From Flexilinea sp. (GTDB lineage Bacteria; Chloroflexota; Anaerolineae; Anaerolineales; Anaerolineaceae): a stretch of 48,612 bases of DNA. This document shows, one piece after another, positions 15,132 through 22,547 of this stretch. The stretch covers positions 1 through 48,612 of the forward strand of contig JAFRIR010000100.1 in assembly GCA_017432685.1 (NCBI GenBank). The letters are read 5' to 3'. The position numbers were made by a program, and so were the translations under genes. The notes below the pieces were generated by a model that ran no database searches, was not told the origin of the DNA, and saw nothing but the letters and a program-made list of their open reading frames with translations. Position 1 is the stretch's first letter, and every line of letters starts with the position of its first letter.

Positions 15132-17672
15132 TTATCGTGCTTCCCTGATCCTGCGGATCTCGCGCAGGACGAGTTTGATGTCGATCGGTTTGGCGATGTG
15201 ACCGTTCATGCCGGCGTTCAGGCATTCGGTAACATTTTCGGAAAAGGCATCGGCCGTCATGGCGATGATCGGGATGTTTGCGGATTTGGGATCCGGAAGC
15301 GCCCGGATGGCACGGGTAGCCTCCAGCCCGTTCATGACCGGCATCTGGATATCCATGAAGATCAGGTCAAATTTGCCGGCTCCCTCTGCTGCCATTTTCA
15401 CTGCGATTTTCCCGTTAACGGCCCGTTCGCTTTCTATGCCGTGCATCTGCAGCAGCATGAAGATGATCTCCCAGTTGATGTCGTTGTCTTCAGCGACCAG
15501 AATGTGCATCCCGGCGATGTCCGAGTCATCTTCTTCCGGGTTCTGTATATCCCCCTCGATACCGAGCAGTTCGGTAATCTTTTCGTATAGTGTAGAACGG
15601 AACAGCGGCTTGCTGATGAACCCGTTGGCGCCGGCTTTTTTCGCTTCGTCCTCGATATCGGCCCAGTCATAAGCCGAAATCAGCAGGATCGGCAGCTTCT
15701 CACCGGCCAGCTGACGGATGCGCCGGGAGAGCTCCAGCCCATCCATTTCCGGCATTTTCCAGTCCACGATCACCACGTCATAATCTTTGCCGAACTCGTG
15801 ACGCTCCCGGATCATCCGCAGCGCTTCCGCACCGGAGAGCGCCGTTTCCGGACGTGTTCCGAGCGTGTTCAGCGTCGCCCGGGCTGTTTCCAGCAGCACT
15901 TCATCATCATCAACGATGAGCACATCAATGGGGCTCAGCTTCATCTCGTCCAGCTGGCGCTCCGCGATGGGGAGCTCCAGTGTGATGGTGAAGCAGGTGC
16001 CTTCGTTCGGCACACTTTGGCACTCGATCGTCCCGTTCATCATGTTCACCATTTTTTTCGTGATGGCCAGTCCGAGACCCGTGCCCTGGACTGCGTTGAC
16101 GCGGCTGTCTGTTTGCCGGATGAAGGGTTCGTACATCTTTTCCATGAATTCCGGCGTCATCCCGATCCCTGTATCCTGGACCCGGTAGGTCAGCGTGACA
16201 TTCCCGGGGGTCTCGGTTGGTGTCTCTGTCATGTCAACGATGACCGTGCCCCGCGGAGGGGTGTATTTGATGGCGTTGGTGAGGATGTTGATGAAGATCT
16301 GGTTCAGCCGGAGCTGGTCCGCGTAGAGATATTCATATTCGAAGGAGTTGATGTGGAAGCTGAAATCGATATCCTTTTCTTTCACCATGGGCTGTGAGAT
16401 GGTCACCAGGTTCTCTGCAGACTCTGCGATGGAAAAGGAAACCGGGGATAGCGTCAGCCTGCCGCTTTCCACCTTGGAAATGTCCAGAATGTCATTGATC
16501 AGGGTGAGCAGATGATTGCTTGCCAGGCTGATCTTGTTCAGGTTTTCACTGACCGCTGCCGGGTCATGGGCATTCTTTTCCGTGATGGTGGTCAGGCCGA
16601 TGATGGCGTTCATCGGGGTGCGTATGTCGTGAGACATGGTAGAAAGGAAGTCCGTTTTTGCCCGGTTTGCGGTTTCGGCGGCTTTAGCGGTAGATTCCAG
16701 CACCCGGTTCAGGTGCATCAGGAGGATGATGTCAAAAACCAGCAGAAACAGCAGACCGGCAAAGATAATGCCGGTCAGCAGCCAGTCCGTGCTCCCCTGG
16801 GAGATCTCGGACATGGGCAGCAGGGAAATCAGCGCCCAGCCTGCTGAAGCGTTCACCGGAGTGTGAGCGATCAGGCACTCTTCATTCCGGGAATTGTTCA
16901 TCGTAAAGGTTCCTGATTTGGTTCTGATCTGCTCCTGCAGGGCGCTTGACCCGGCGGAATTGGTTGTGTTATAGGATTTGTAGAATTCGTACAGGTTTTG
17001 GTTTTTGAAGGAGTTCCCCTTCAGAATATAATTGCCTGTCCCGTCGATCAGTGCGATTTCGGCATCGTGATACTGGTTCGTGGGAAAGACCCATTTCCGT
17101 TCGAAGGTCTTGAGGGACAGAATGCGCATCAGCAGTGCGGTACGTCTGGGCGAATCCTTATCCGCCCGGACCATCACCTGGTTGCAGAAGGCGATGGACT
17201 GAACGCCGTTGATCGGGTTGATGTAGGAGCGGGTGATGTTGATGCCGGCTCCCACCGGAGGAAGCCGGTCGTAGTCCCCGATCAGGTCAAAGTGCATGAA
17301 AGAAATGCTGTCGTCGTCGGGGTCATTGACCCGTCCCACGGTCGAAAGCCCGCTCACCACCGGTTCATCCACGAAAACGATCTGGACCATGATCTCCGGT
17401 TTTTGTGAGGCGGCAGCGAAATCAATGGCCTCCCGGATGGTCATGTCCTCGGTGTTGATATATCTGGCCCAGGCATCGCAGATCCCCTGTTCGGTTTCCA
17501 TGTAGTTGGCGGTGACCTGTTCCATGGCGACGGTCATGCTCAGGAATTCTTCGATTTTGGCGGTGGTCAGGTTTTTCTGCTGGGAACGGGAGTATGAGAG
17601 CACATACAGGAAAATTCCCGCGATCACAGCCAGGTTGATGACGACGAACCAGAAGAACCAGTTTTTTCTCAT
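15132..17672 (-). CDS. hybrid sensor histidine kinase with two receiver domains
   Basis: An 846-residue membrane sensor. A transmembrane helix (~residues 5-28), a ~260-residue extracytoplasmic region resembling Cache/PAS-like sensors and a second helix (~302-324) precede the kinase. The HisKA box MSHDIRTPMN puts the phosphorylated His near residue 348. HATPase motifs DTGIGMT and GTGLGLAI follow. Two receivers come next: IDVLIVDDDE with VDWKMPEMDG, and MHILVAEDND with FMDIQMPVMNG. Phosphate probably passes His to Asp within the protein. There is no HPt domain or DNA-binding output and no adjacent regulator, so the final target is unknown. The gene is flanked by a family A repeat and a phospholipase-D-like gene in the same orientation. 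Confidence 0.93.
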   Translation of the reverse strand: MRKNWFFWFVVINLAVIAGIFLYVLSYSRSQQKNLTTAKIEEFLSMTVAMEQVTANYMETEQGICDAWARYINTEDMTIREAIDFAAASQKPEIMVQIVFVDEPVVSGLSTVGRVNDPDDDSISFMHFDLIGDYDRLPPVGAGINITRSYINPINGVQSIAFCNQVMVRADKDSPRRTALLMRILSLKTFERKWVFPTNQYHDAEIALIDGTGNYILKGNSFKNQNLYEFYKSYNTTNSAGSSALQEQIRTKSGTFTMNNSRNEECLIAHTPVNASAGWALISLLPMSEISQGSTDWLLTGIIFAGLLFLLVFDIILLMHLNRVLESTAKAAETANRAKTDFLSTMSHDIRTPMNAIIGLTTITEKNAHDPAAVSENLNKISLASNHLLTLINDILDISKVESGRLTLSPVSFSIAESAENLVTISQPMVKEKDIDFSFHINSFEYEYLYADQLRLNQIFINILTNAIKYTPPRGTVIVDMTETPTETPGNVTLTYRVQDTGIGMTPEFMEKMYEPFIRQTDSRVNAVQGTGLGLAITKKMVNMMNGTIECQSVPNEGTCFTITLELPIAERQLDEMKLSPIDVLIVDDDEVLLETARATLNTLGTRPETALSGAEALRMIRERHEFGKDYDVVIVDWKMPEMDGLELSRRIRQLAGEKLPILLISAYDWADIEDEAKKAGANGFISKPLFRSTLYEKITELLGIEGDIQNPEEDDSDIAGMHILVAEDNDINWEIIFMLLQMHGIESERAVNGKIAVKMAAEGAGKFDLIFMDIQMPVMNGLEATRAIRALPDPKSANIPIIAMTADAFSENVTECLNAGMNGHIAKPIDIKLVLREIRRIREAR

Positions 17673-17711
17673 CCGGATTCCTTTCAGCTTATCTTTCCTG
17701 CTGCACGGTTG

Positions 17712-18722
17712 TTATTTTGCTTCTTCAAGGATCTTGTCGAATTCAGCCAGAAATTGATCGGCAACATCTCGGCTCTGGATGACGAGCACCTGTTCGTCGT
17801 TGCGTTTGTCCGCGGAACGGGTGAAGTTGTAGGAGCCGGCGATGACGACGGAATTGTCGAGAATGATGACTTTTTCGTGCATTAGGGTGTCAGGATAACC
17901 GTCTACATAGACTGCCAGTCCTTCTTCAGAAAGCGGTCCGCACTGGCCTCCGCCATCCGTGTAGGCTTTGCTGTCTTCACAGATCACGATCACGTCCAGT
18001 CCCTCATCATCGGCGGCCTGAAGGCGTTCGGCGATGTCACGGGAGGCAAAGGAATAGGCCAGCATATAAACGCTGTCGTTTGCCGCGGAGATCAGGCTTT
18101 CGATCATGTCGTCAATGCCGTCGTCCGGGGAAAAACGGATGTAAACGGTGGCGCCGTCTTTCAGTTTGACGGCTGGGGCGGCTTTGGTTTTCGGGCTGTT
18201 TTCACCGAAGATCAGGTCCAGGTACATTTCCTCAAACTCCGCGGTGAAGACCTTAGCGGCATCTGCCGATTCCAGGCGGATCATGAAGTTGTTGTCGTAG
18301 GAGAAGGAAGCCAGCGTCATGTTGGCGGAGCCGGAGATGACAACGGCGTTGTCGATGATGATGTATTTGGCGTGCATCAGGCCGTTTGACTGCGCGCTGA
18401 TGACGCTGACGCCGCCGGAACGCAGGTCGTCGACGACCTTTTTGTTATAGTTATCTTCATCGACCACCATGCGAACCTTGACCCCGCGGTGAACAGCATC
18501 GATCAGCGCTTCAGCAGTTTTTGTGTCTGTATAGTTATAGGTGGCAAGGTCGATGGTTTTCTTTGCACCTTTGATGTCCTTCAGAATCATGTTCTGAATG
18601 GTACGGTCCTTTGAATTTTTATAAGGATCGTTGAAATACACTTCCAGCTCATCGGCGAACGCGGCGCTGATGTTCAGGTATAACAAAATGATGGATGTCA
18701 AAAGCAGTATGATCTTTTTCAT
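17712..18722 (-). CDS. secreted phospholipase D-like protein
   Basis: A 336-residue exported member of the PLD superfamily, which hydrolyses phosphodiester bonds in lipids or nucleic acids. A signal peptide ends near SAAFADE. Both catalytic HKD motifs are intact: HAKYIIID followed by GSANMT, and HEKVIILD followed by GSYNFTRSADKRNDE. The short two-domain architecture resembles Nuc-type endonucleases and cardiolipin-synthase-like proteins, but transmembrane helices of a synthase are missing. It lies 39 bases upstream of the hybrid kinase gene on the same strand and could be co-transcribed. Confidence 0.88.
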   Translation of the reverse strand: MKKIILLLTSIILLYLNISAAFADELEVYFNDPYKNSKDRTIQNMILKDIKGAKKTIDLATYNYTDTKTAEALIDAVHRGVKVRMVVDEDNYNKKVVDDLRSGGVSVISAQSNGLMHAKYIIIDNAVVISGSANMTLASFSYDNNFMIRLESADAAKVFTAEFEEMYLDLIFGENSPKTKAAPAVKLKDGATVYIRFSPDDGIDDMIESLISAANDSVYMLAYSFASRDIAERLQAADDEGLDVIVICEDSKAYTDGGGQCGPLSEEGLAVYVDGYPDTLMHEKVIILDNSVVIAGSYNFTRSADKRNDEQVLVIQSRDVADQFLAEFDKILEEAK

Positions 18723-18736
18723 GAATATTCCCTTCC

Positions 18737-18800
18737 CTATATCCTATATCTTATTTCCTATTTCTTATTTCTAATTTCTTATTTCTTATTTCTTATTTCC
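18737..18800. repeat. heptamer array (CCTATAT / CTTATTT)
   Basis: About nine 7-bp units running CCTATAT, CCTATAT, CTTATTT, CCTATTT, CTTATTT, CTAATTT and CTTATTT copies. The array lies between two genes of the same orientation and runs into the 3' end of the xdhC-like gene, supplying its last codons and stop. Confidence 0.92.
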
Positions 18801-19564
18801 CTTACCAGTTCCGCGGCGATGGAGAGAGCGATCTCTTCCGGGGTCTCCGCACCGATGGGAAGCCCTATCGGGGCGTGGACCCGGTTCAGCTGCTCTGCCG
18901 TGACGCCGCGTTCCTGAAGATGATTATAAATCGTTTCCCGCTTATAACGGCTGGCCAGCATGCCGATATATGCGCTTTTCCGCCGGATGAGATGGAAAAG
19001 GATCTCCTCATCCTGTTCGAAATTGAAAGCACAGGCGATGAGATACTGGTTCTCCTTTTCCGGGATCCGTGCAAGGCCTTCCGCCCAGCAGGAAGTCAGA
19101 ATGAATTCATCCGCGGCAGCTGCCCGTTCCCGGATGATGGCTTCGTCCCGGATGTCAATGACGGTGACGCGGAAGCCGACGGATTTTGCCGGGGCGATCA
19201 GTTTGCCGGCTACGTGTCCGGCTCCGCATAGGATCAGGTGGGCGGGAGGGAAAGATGGTTCGATATAGATGGTTTCACTTCCGGACCGTACCCCGTCGCT
19301 TTGGATCACCGGATAGGTCTTGAGCAGCGGTGCGCGGGACAGGAGGCAGCCTTGTGCGTCCCGGATCACGTCCAGTTCGATCTCACCCCCGCCGATGGTG
19401 CCGGCAAGGGTGCCGTCTTCATAGACGATCATTTTGGTTCCGGGATGACGTGGTGTAGTGCCTTCGGCGGCTGTGATGACCGCGACGGCAAATGCCTTCC
19501 CGGAGTTATGTGCGTCGTTGAGCAAATTTATAAAGAGCATAGGATTATAGTGTAAATGAGACAA
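18779..19564 (-). CDS. XdhC/CoxI family protein
   Basis: A 261-residue protein of the XdhC/CoxI family, which inserts or sulfurates molybdenum cofactor for xanthine dehydrogenase-like enzymes. The N-terminal XdhC_CoxI domain shows AEGTTPRHPGTKM and GTIGGGEIELDV. The C-terminal Rossmann domain shows LILCGAGHVAGKL and ends with the typical PIGLPIGAETPEEIALSIAAE. No molybdenum hydroxylase genes are nearby. The last residues (EIRNKK and the stop) are encoded by the adjacent AAGAAAT heptamer array, so the true ancestral end was probably replaced. The start at 19564 gives a full-length domain. Confidence 0.92.
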   Translation of the reverse strand: MSHLHYNPMLFINLLNDAHNSGKAFAVAVITAAEGTTPRHPGTKMIVYEDGTLAGTIGGGEIELDVIRDAQGCLLSRAPLLKTYPVIQSDGVRSGSETIYIEPSFPPAHLILCGAGHVAGKLIAPAKSVGFRVTVIDIRDEAIIRERAAAADEFILTSCWAEGLARIPEKENQYLIACAFNFEQDEEILFHLIRRKSAYIGMLASRYKRETIYNHLQERGVTAEQLNRVHAPIGLPIGAETPEEIALSIAAELVREIRNKK

Positions 19565-19593
19565 AAATTACTTGTTCTGTGTATCTGTATATC

Positions 19594-19622
19594 TTGACAG
19601 AAAGAGGTTTTCGATATAAAAT
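19594..19622 (+). promoter_or_regulatory. sigma-70-type promoter facing the structured locus
   Basis: TTGACA at 19594-19599, a 17-bp spacer and TAAAAT at 19617-19622. A transcript would start near 19629 and run rightward through all the hairpins, antisense to the small ORF. No plus-strand gene follows within 2.8 kb. Confidence 0.6.
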
Positions 19623-19635
19623 GAAATCAGGATAG

Positions 19636-19660
19636 GTTGAGGAGTTGTGGGCTCCTCAAC
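19636..19660 (-). terminator. hairpin after the small ORF
   Basis: A perfect nine-bp stem GTTGAGGAG/CTCCTCAAC with a seven-base loop, 15 bases beyond the stop codon of the small minus-strand ORF. The following minus-strand DNA is moderately T-rich (TTTCATTTTAT) rather than a clean T run, so the terminator call is tentative. Confidence 0.45.
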
Positions 19661-19675
19661 GAACTGAGATTCAAG

Positions 19676-19759
19676 TTACTTGACCTTTATTTCAAAGGTC
19701 AAAACAAATAAATGACCATTAAGCCAGAACTTAATGGTTATTTTGTTTTTAACTTCCAT
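19676..19759 (-). CDS. 27-residue small protein candidate
   Basis: The ORF MEVKNKITIKF, then WLNGHLFVLTFEIKVK, starts with ATG at 19759. AGGAGG at 19771-19766 is six bases upstream, the best Shine-Dalgarno spacing in the window. The sequence alternates charged and hydrophobic residues with a central NG, as expected for a beta hairpin. The DNA itself contains two inverted repeats (ACCATTAAG/CTTAATGGT and TTGACCTTT/AAAGGTCAA), so the frame could be a by-product of RNA structure. I do not recognise the family. Confidence 0.45.
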   Translation of the reverse strand: MEVKNKITIKFWLNGHLFVLTFEIKVK

Positions 19760-19766
19760 CTTCAGC

Positions 19767-19888
19767 CTCCTGATTCACCTCACTATCATGCTTCCATTGC
19801 ATGGTAGTGTTTGGTGAGATTTGGTGACAGGTATCACCAATCGAAGGAAGAATCGAGCATTCCTTCTGTTGGGGCTGCCTGTCAGGAG
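19767..19888 (-). promoter_or_regulatory. multibranched leader covering the Shine-Dalgarno
   Basis: On the minus strand CTCCTGA (19888-19882) can pair with TCAGGAG (19773-19767), closing a junction with three hairpins. These are GAAGGAA/TTCCTTC (19866-19843), a TGGTGA/TCACCA hairpin (19842-19818), and TCACC plus CACTACCATGC paired with GCATGATAGTG plus GGTGA (19817-19775). The closing helix contains most of the AGGAGG that would start translation of the small ORF. The layout is that of a translational riboswitch or similar switch, but no known class is recognised. Confidence 0.5.
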
Positions 19889-19970
19889 TCCTTCAATGAG
19901 AAAATTCAAAACTGGTTTTTAAGGTTCAATTTGTCTTTTGTTATGAAGGATATACGATAAGATTGACAGC

Positions 19971-19994
19971 GCCGGGGCGGGATTCCGCCCCGGC
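19971..19994. terminator. GC-rich hairpin after hpf
   Basis: A perfect ten-bp stem GCCGGGGCGG/CCGCCCCGGC with a GATT loop, 27 bases beyond the hpf stop. There is no T run on either side, so it may be a transcript-end stabiliser as much as a terminator. Confidence 0.65.
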
Positions 19995-20021
19995 TTGAGA
20001 TAACCGGTTTCTGACGATCGT

Positions 20022-20594
20022 TTAGGCGATTTCAGGCTCGATCACACCATAGGTGTCATCGGAACGTTTGTAGAGGATGTTGATGGCGGCCTTATCGGCA
20101 TTGTAGAAGACGAAGAAATCGTCGTGGGCGGTGAGCTGCATCTGTTCGATGGCTTCTTCTTCGCTCATCGGCAGGACTGCGAACTTCTTGTGGCGGGTGA
20201 TGCGCGGCGCCTCTTCCTTTTCGAGGTCAATGCTGTGATCCATTTCCGCCGGCAGTGTTTCGGCAACGGACTTGCCGTCACCGCGGCCGCGGGCACGCTT
20301 GCCCTTGAAGCGTTCGATCTGACGCATCATCTTATCCATGGACGCGTCAATAGCAACGGAAAGGTCGTCGGCCTTTTCTTCCGTCCGCAGGATAAACCCC
20401 TTCCCGCGGATTGTGATCTGGGATGAATAGCGGTCAGCCGCATTGCGGGCATTCTTCATATGGGAGAGGTCAACGCGAATTTCATCGATATCCGAAAGGA
20501 AACGGTCTACCTTACCGATCTTGTTGATGACATAGTCATGCGTTCGGTCTGAAATTTCTAAATTTTTGCTGTAAATTGCGATTTTGTCTTCCAT
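20022..20594 (-). CDS. hpf: long-form ribosome hibernation promoting factor
   Basis: A 190-residue HPF/RaiA family protein that binds 30S subunits and drives 100S dimer formation in slow growth. The N-terminal S30AE domain begins IAIYSKNLEISD and shows IDEIRVDLSHMKNARN. A Lys/Arg/Gly linker (KGKRARGRGDGK) precedes the C-terminal dimerisation domain (RITRHKKFAVLPMSEEEA ... FFVFYNAD). Length and the second domain identify the long form. The ATG at 20594 has GGAGG five bases upstream; an upstream ATG in frame (20639) would overlap comF and has no such site. It is the last gene of the flp-comF-hpf operon. Confidence 0.93.
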   Translation of the reverse strand: MEDKIAIYSKNLEISDRTHDYVINKIGKVDRFLSDIDEIRVDLSHMKNARNAADRYSSQITIRGKGFILRTEEKADDLSVAIDASMDKMMRQIERFKGKRARGRGDGKSVAETLPAEMDHSIDLEKEEAPRITRHKKFAVLPMSEEEAIEQMQLTAHDDFFVFYNADKAAINILYKRSDDTYGVIEPEIA

Positions 20595-20631
20595 CATTTC
20601 CTCCAATAAAAAATTGAATGCTTTTGCGAAT

Positions 20632-21366
20632 TTACGCATCCGGCATTTTTTGTTTCCCGTGGTTGACCGAGGTGGTGGCCACGCTCAGGCAGTTCACGGA
20701 TTTTGCACCGGCATCCAGCAGCACCGCGGAGCACTCCGCAAAGGTGGAGCCGGTGGTCATTACGTCATCGATCAAAAGGATCTGCCTGTTCCTGATGAAG
20801 GCCGGTTCGGCTGCAAAGGCGCCGATGAGGTTTTGGCGCCTTTCATCAGCATTCAGTCCTACCTGTTCCCGGGTGTGCTTCTGTTTCATCAGTGCACGTC
20901 CTTCACAGGGGATCCCGGTGCTTTTGGCGAATTGACGGGCGATCAGCTCCGATTGGTTGAACCCCCTCTGTGCCTGACGGCTCCGGGAAAGCGGAACAGG
21001 GACGATCAGATCTGCTTCCCAGCCAAGGTTTTGCCAGTATTCTGTCAGGTACTGTGACAGGATCGGAACGAGACTGAGCATCCCGCTGAATTTCAGCTTT
21101 TTGATCATCGCTGAAACCGGTCCGTCATACAGATAGGGCGCCCGGGCTGACTGAAAGCGAAAGCTCGACTTCCCGCACAGGCTGCAGAAATGGTTTTTCA
21201 TCAAAGGCTTCCCGCAGTGAGTGCAAAAATGTTCGCCGACTGCCGGGAGTTTTGAGAGACATTCTTCACAAATCAGTGCGCCCGGTTTTCCGCAGCTGAC
21301 ACAGGCGGGTGGGTAGATCCAGTTGAGAACATGTCCGAAAATGTTCCGGATGTTCACACCCGTCAT
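20632..21366 (-). CDS. comF: ComF family phosphoribosyltransferase-like protein
   Basis: A 244-residue ComF protein, needed in competent bacteria for handling incoming single-stranded DNA. Zinc-binding Cys pairs occur N-terminally (CVSCG, CEECL, CTHCG, CSLCG). The phosphoribosyltransferase-type motif ILLIDDVMTTGST and the upstream QRGFNQSELIA are present. The ATG at 21366 overlaps the stop of the pilin gene (TGATG); a GTG one codon earlier is also possible. It ends 37 bases before hpf. A ComF gene behind a Flp-type pilin is suggestive of a surface-fibre or uptake link, though ComF genes occur in many contexts. Confidence 0.92.
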   Translation of the reverse strand: MTGVNIRNIFGHVLNWIYPPACVSCGKPGALICEECLSKLPAVGEHFCTHCGKPLMKNHFCSLCGKSSFRFQSARAPYLYDGPVSAMIKKLKFSGMLSLVPILSQYLTEYWQNLGWEADLIVPVPLSRSRQAQRGFNQSELIARQFAKSTGIPCEGRALMKQKHTREQVGLNADERRQNLIGAFAAEPAFIRNRQILLIDDVMTTGSTFAECSAVLLDAGAKSVNCLSVATTSVNHGKQKMPDA

Positions 21367-21515
21367 CACACCGAAGCCATCAGGTCAGCGATGAACTTGG
21401 AGATAGCCGGCCCGAGCAGTGTGACCAGAACGAAAATGATAATGCCAACCAGGATCAGGATCAGCGCATATTCGATCAGTCCGGCGCCTTCTTCTTTTGA
21501 TTTGAGGTCTTTCAT
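21366..21515 (-). CDS. Flp-type IVb pilin
   Basis: A 49-residue Flp/Fap pilin. It starts MKDLKSKEEGAGLIEYALIL: a short basic leader, then the processing region EEGAGLIEYALIL, in which prepilin peptidase would cut near the Gly and Glu at +5 follows. A ~20-residue hydrophobic helix and a short tail LMASV complete it. AAGGA lies just upstream of the ATG. No tad ATPase, secretin or prepilin peptidase genes lie in the window, so assembly genes must be elsewhere. It is the first gene of an operon with comF and hpf and has its own strong promoter. Confidence 0.88.
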   Translation of the reverse strand: MKDLKSKEEGAGLIEYALILILVGIIIFVLVTLLGPAISKFIADLMASV

Positions 21516-21541
21516 CGGTTCCTTTTGAACTCCTTATCACT

Positions 21542-21570
21542 ATTGTATTGAATCTTTCCGCAATTGTCAA
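21542..21570 (-). promoter_or_regulatory. sigma-70-type promoter of flp-comF-hpf
   Basis: On the minus strand TTGACA (21570-21565), a 17-bp spacer and TACAAT (21547-21542). The start site would fall near 21535, about 20 bases before the pilin ATG, giving a short leader. Confidence 0.85.
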
Positions 21571-21683
21571 ACCATTTATTGGCATAATCTAAAATAATTA
21601 TATAAGAAATTGCCAAATTTTGGCAAAAAATCAATTTTGAGTATATTTGTCACAAAATTTTGTGAAATTTATCTTTTATTGGT

Positions 21684-21813
21684 GGGAACCTCTAAAAACA
21701 CCAATTTTTCTTTGTCCTGAGGAGATTCAGAAAATTTTTTCTCTGAATCTCCTCAGGAGGTTTCCGGGGGCTGCCGCCCCCATACCCCCGCCCATTAGTT
21801 TTTAAAGGTGCCC
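21684..21813. repeat. family B MITE-like element, copy 2
   Basis: 130 bp, close to copy 1 at 5878-6009: ends GGGAACCTCTAAAAAC and GTTTTTAAAGGTGCCC, central inverted repeat of about 17-19 bp and the GGGGGC-TGCC-GCCCCC hairpin. In the central stem a C-G pair of copy 1 (CCCGAGG/CCTCGGG) is T-A here (CCTGAGG/CCTCAGG), a compensatory change. No obvious target duplication. Confidence 0.85.
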
Positions 21814-21815
21814 TG

Positions 21816-21914
21816 ATAACAATTTAGAACCCGGTGACACATCACGGGATACAGCCCCGCTGTGATGGCTTCACATCATCAGCAGGGCAGTCTCCGTGTG
21901 CTGCGTGCTGTTAT
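21816..21914 (+). repeat. family A palindromic repeat, copy 4
   Basis: ATAAC and GTTAT end bases surround the conserved GGGATACAGCCCCGCTGTGA and GCAGTCTCCGTGTGCT blocks. It immediately follows family B copy 2 and reaches the stop codon of the HD-domain gene. Together with 21516-21683 (promoter of the pilin operon and AT-rich DNA) it accounts for the 395-base gap. Confidence 0.82.
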
Positions 21915-22480
21915 TGTATCTGCTCCCGCTCGATTTTTTCAAGTGTATCGGCCAGGATCTCTTTGCGCAGGTCTGTGAGCCATTCGGAAAAGGCTGCCGC
22001 GTCAAAGGCATAGGTTTTGTTCAATTCGTATTCATGTTCTTCCCAGGTGTCGATCGGGGATTCATTGTGCTGTATGATCGCTTCCAGTTTATCCAGCGCT
22101 TTGTACAGTTTTGCCTCCTGAGTCTCCTGTGCATCCATTTCCTCATATAAGGCGGAAAGGTCCTTTGAAACTTCCGGCGGGAGGGAGTTGACCCATTGAC
22201 GCAGCAGCGAATCTTCGGTTTCCCTGTCCGAATCGGTTTTGATGAAAGCGGGAATGTCACCGGTGAAGCATTCACCCAGGTCGTGGATCAGGCACATGTC
22301 AACGACCTTGTCTATATCAAGCTCCGGGAATTCATGCCGAAGCAGCATCGCCATCAGTGAAATGCGCCAGCTGTGCTCCGCGACGCTTTCCCGCCTGCCT
22401 TTTGTGGTGGTGCAGTGACGCGGGGTATCTTTGAGCCTTTCGGCAACGTGCAGAATGTCCAAAAATTCTCTTGCGTTCAT
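21911..22480 (-). CDS. HD domain phosphohydrolase, YfbR/HDDC2-like
   Basis: A 189-residue cytoplasmic HD-domain protein. The metal-binding residues are seen in VAEHSWRISLMA and CLIHDLGE, and the later acidic segment EMDAQETQEAKL and KALDKLEAIIQHN match the HD_3 group. Members include the 5'-deoxynucleotidase YfbR and human HDDC2, which dephosphorylate deoxynucleoside monophosphates. That reaction is likely but not certain here. It lies behind a small wHTH gene in the same orientation, with a hairpin between. Confidence 0.85.
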   Translation of the reverse strand: MNAREFLDILHVAERLKDTPRHCTTTKGRRESVAEHSWRISLMAMLLRHEFPELDIDKVVDMCLIHDLGECFTGDIPAFIKTDSDRETEDSLLRQWVNSLPPEVSKDLSALYEEMDAQETQEAKLYKALDKLEAIIQHNESPIDTWEEHEYELNKTYAFDAAAFSEWLTDLRKEILADTLEKIEREQIQ

Positions 22481-22501
22481 CTGTATTACTCCTTAATTAA
22501 A

Positions 22502-22525
22502 TTCAAGGCCGCATTTGGCCTTGAA
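22502..22525 (-). terminator. hairpin between wHTH and HD genes
   Basis: A perfect nine-bp stem TTCAAGGCC/GGCCTTGAA with a six-base loop, followed on the minus strand by TTTAATT. It lies 22 bases after the wHTH stop and may act as a terminator or attenuator before the HD gene. Confidence 0.55.
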
Positions 22526-22547
22526 CTGTACATAGCCTGATAATGGG

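Larger units (their letters stand above)
19565..20021. other. highly structured intergenic locus
   Basis: 457 bases between two genes transcribed to the left. It contains at least seven perfect or near-perfect inverted repeats (listed individually), a short ORF on the minus strand with an ideal ribosome-binding site and a consensus promoter on the plus strand. Such a density of hairpins is not seen elsewhere in the window and is not related to repeat families A, B or C. Confidence 0.75.

Noticed and set aside
19971..19994. Family A or B repeat downstream of hpf
   Set aside because: The GC-rich hairpin shares no sequence with either family; it is best explained as a transcript-end structure.
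20595..20639. Upstream start for hpf at 20639
   Set aside because: It would overlap comF, has no ribosome-binding site and adds residues absent from HPF proteins. GGAGG fits the ATG at 20594.
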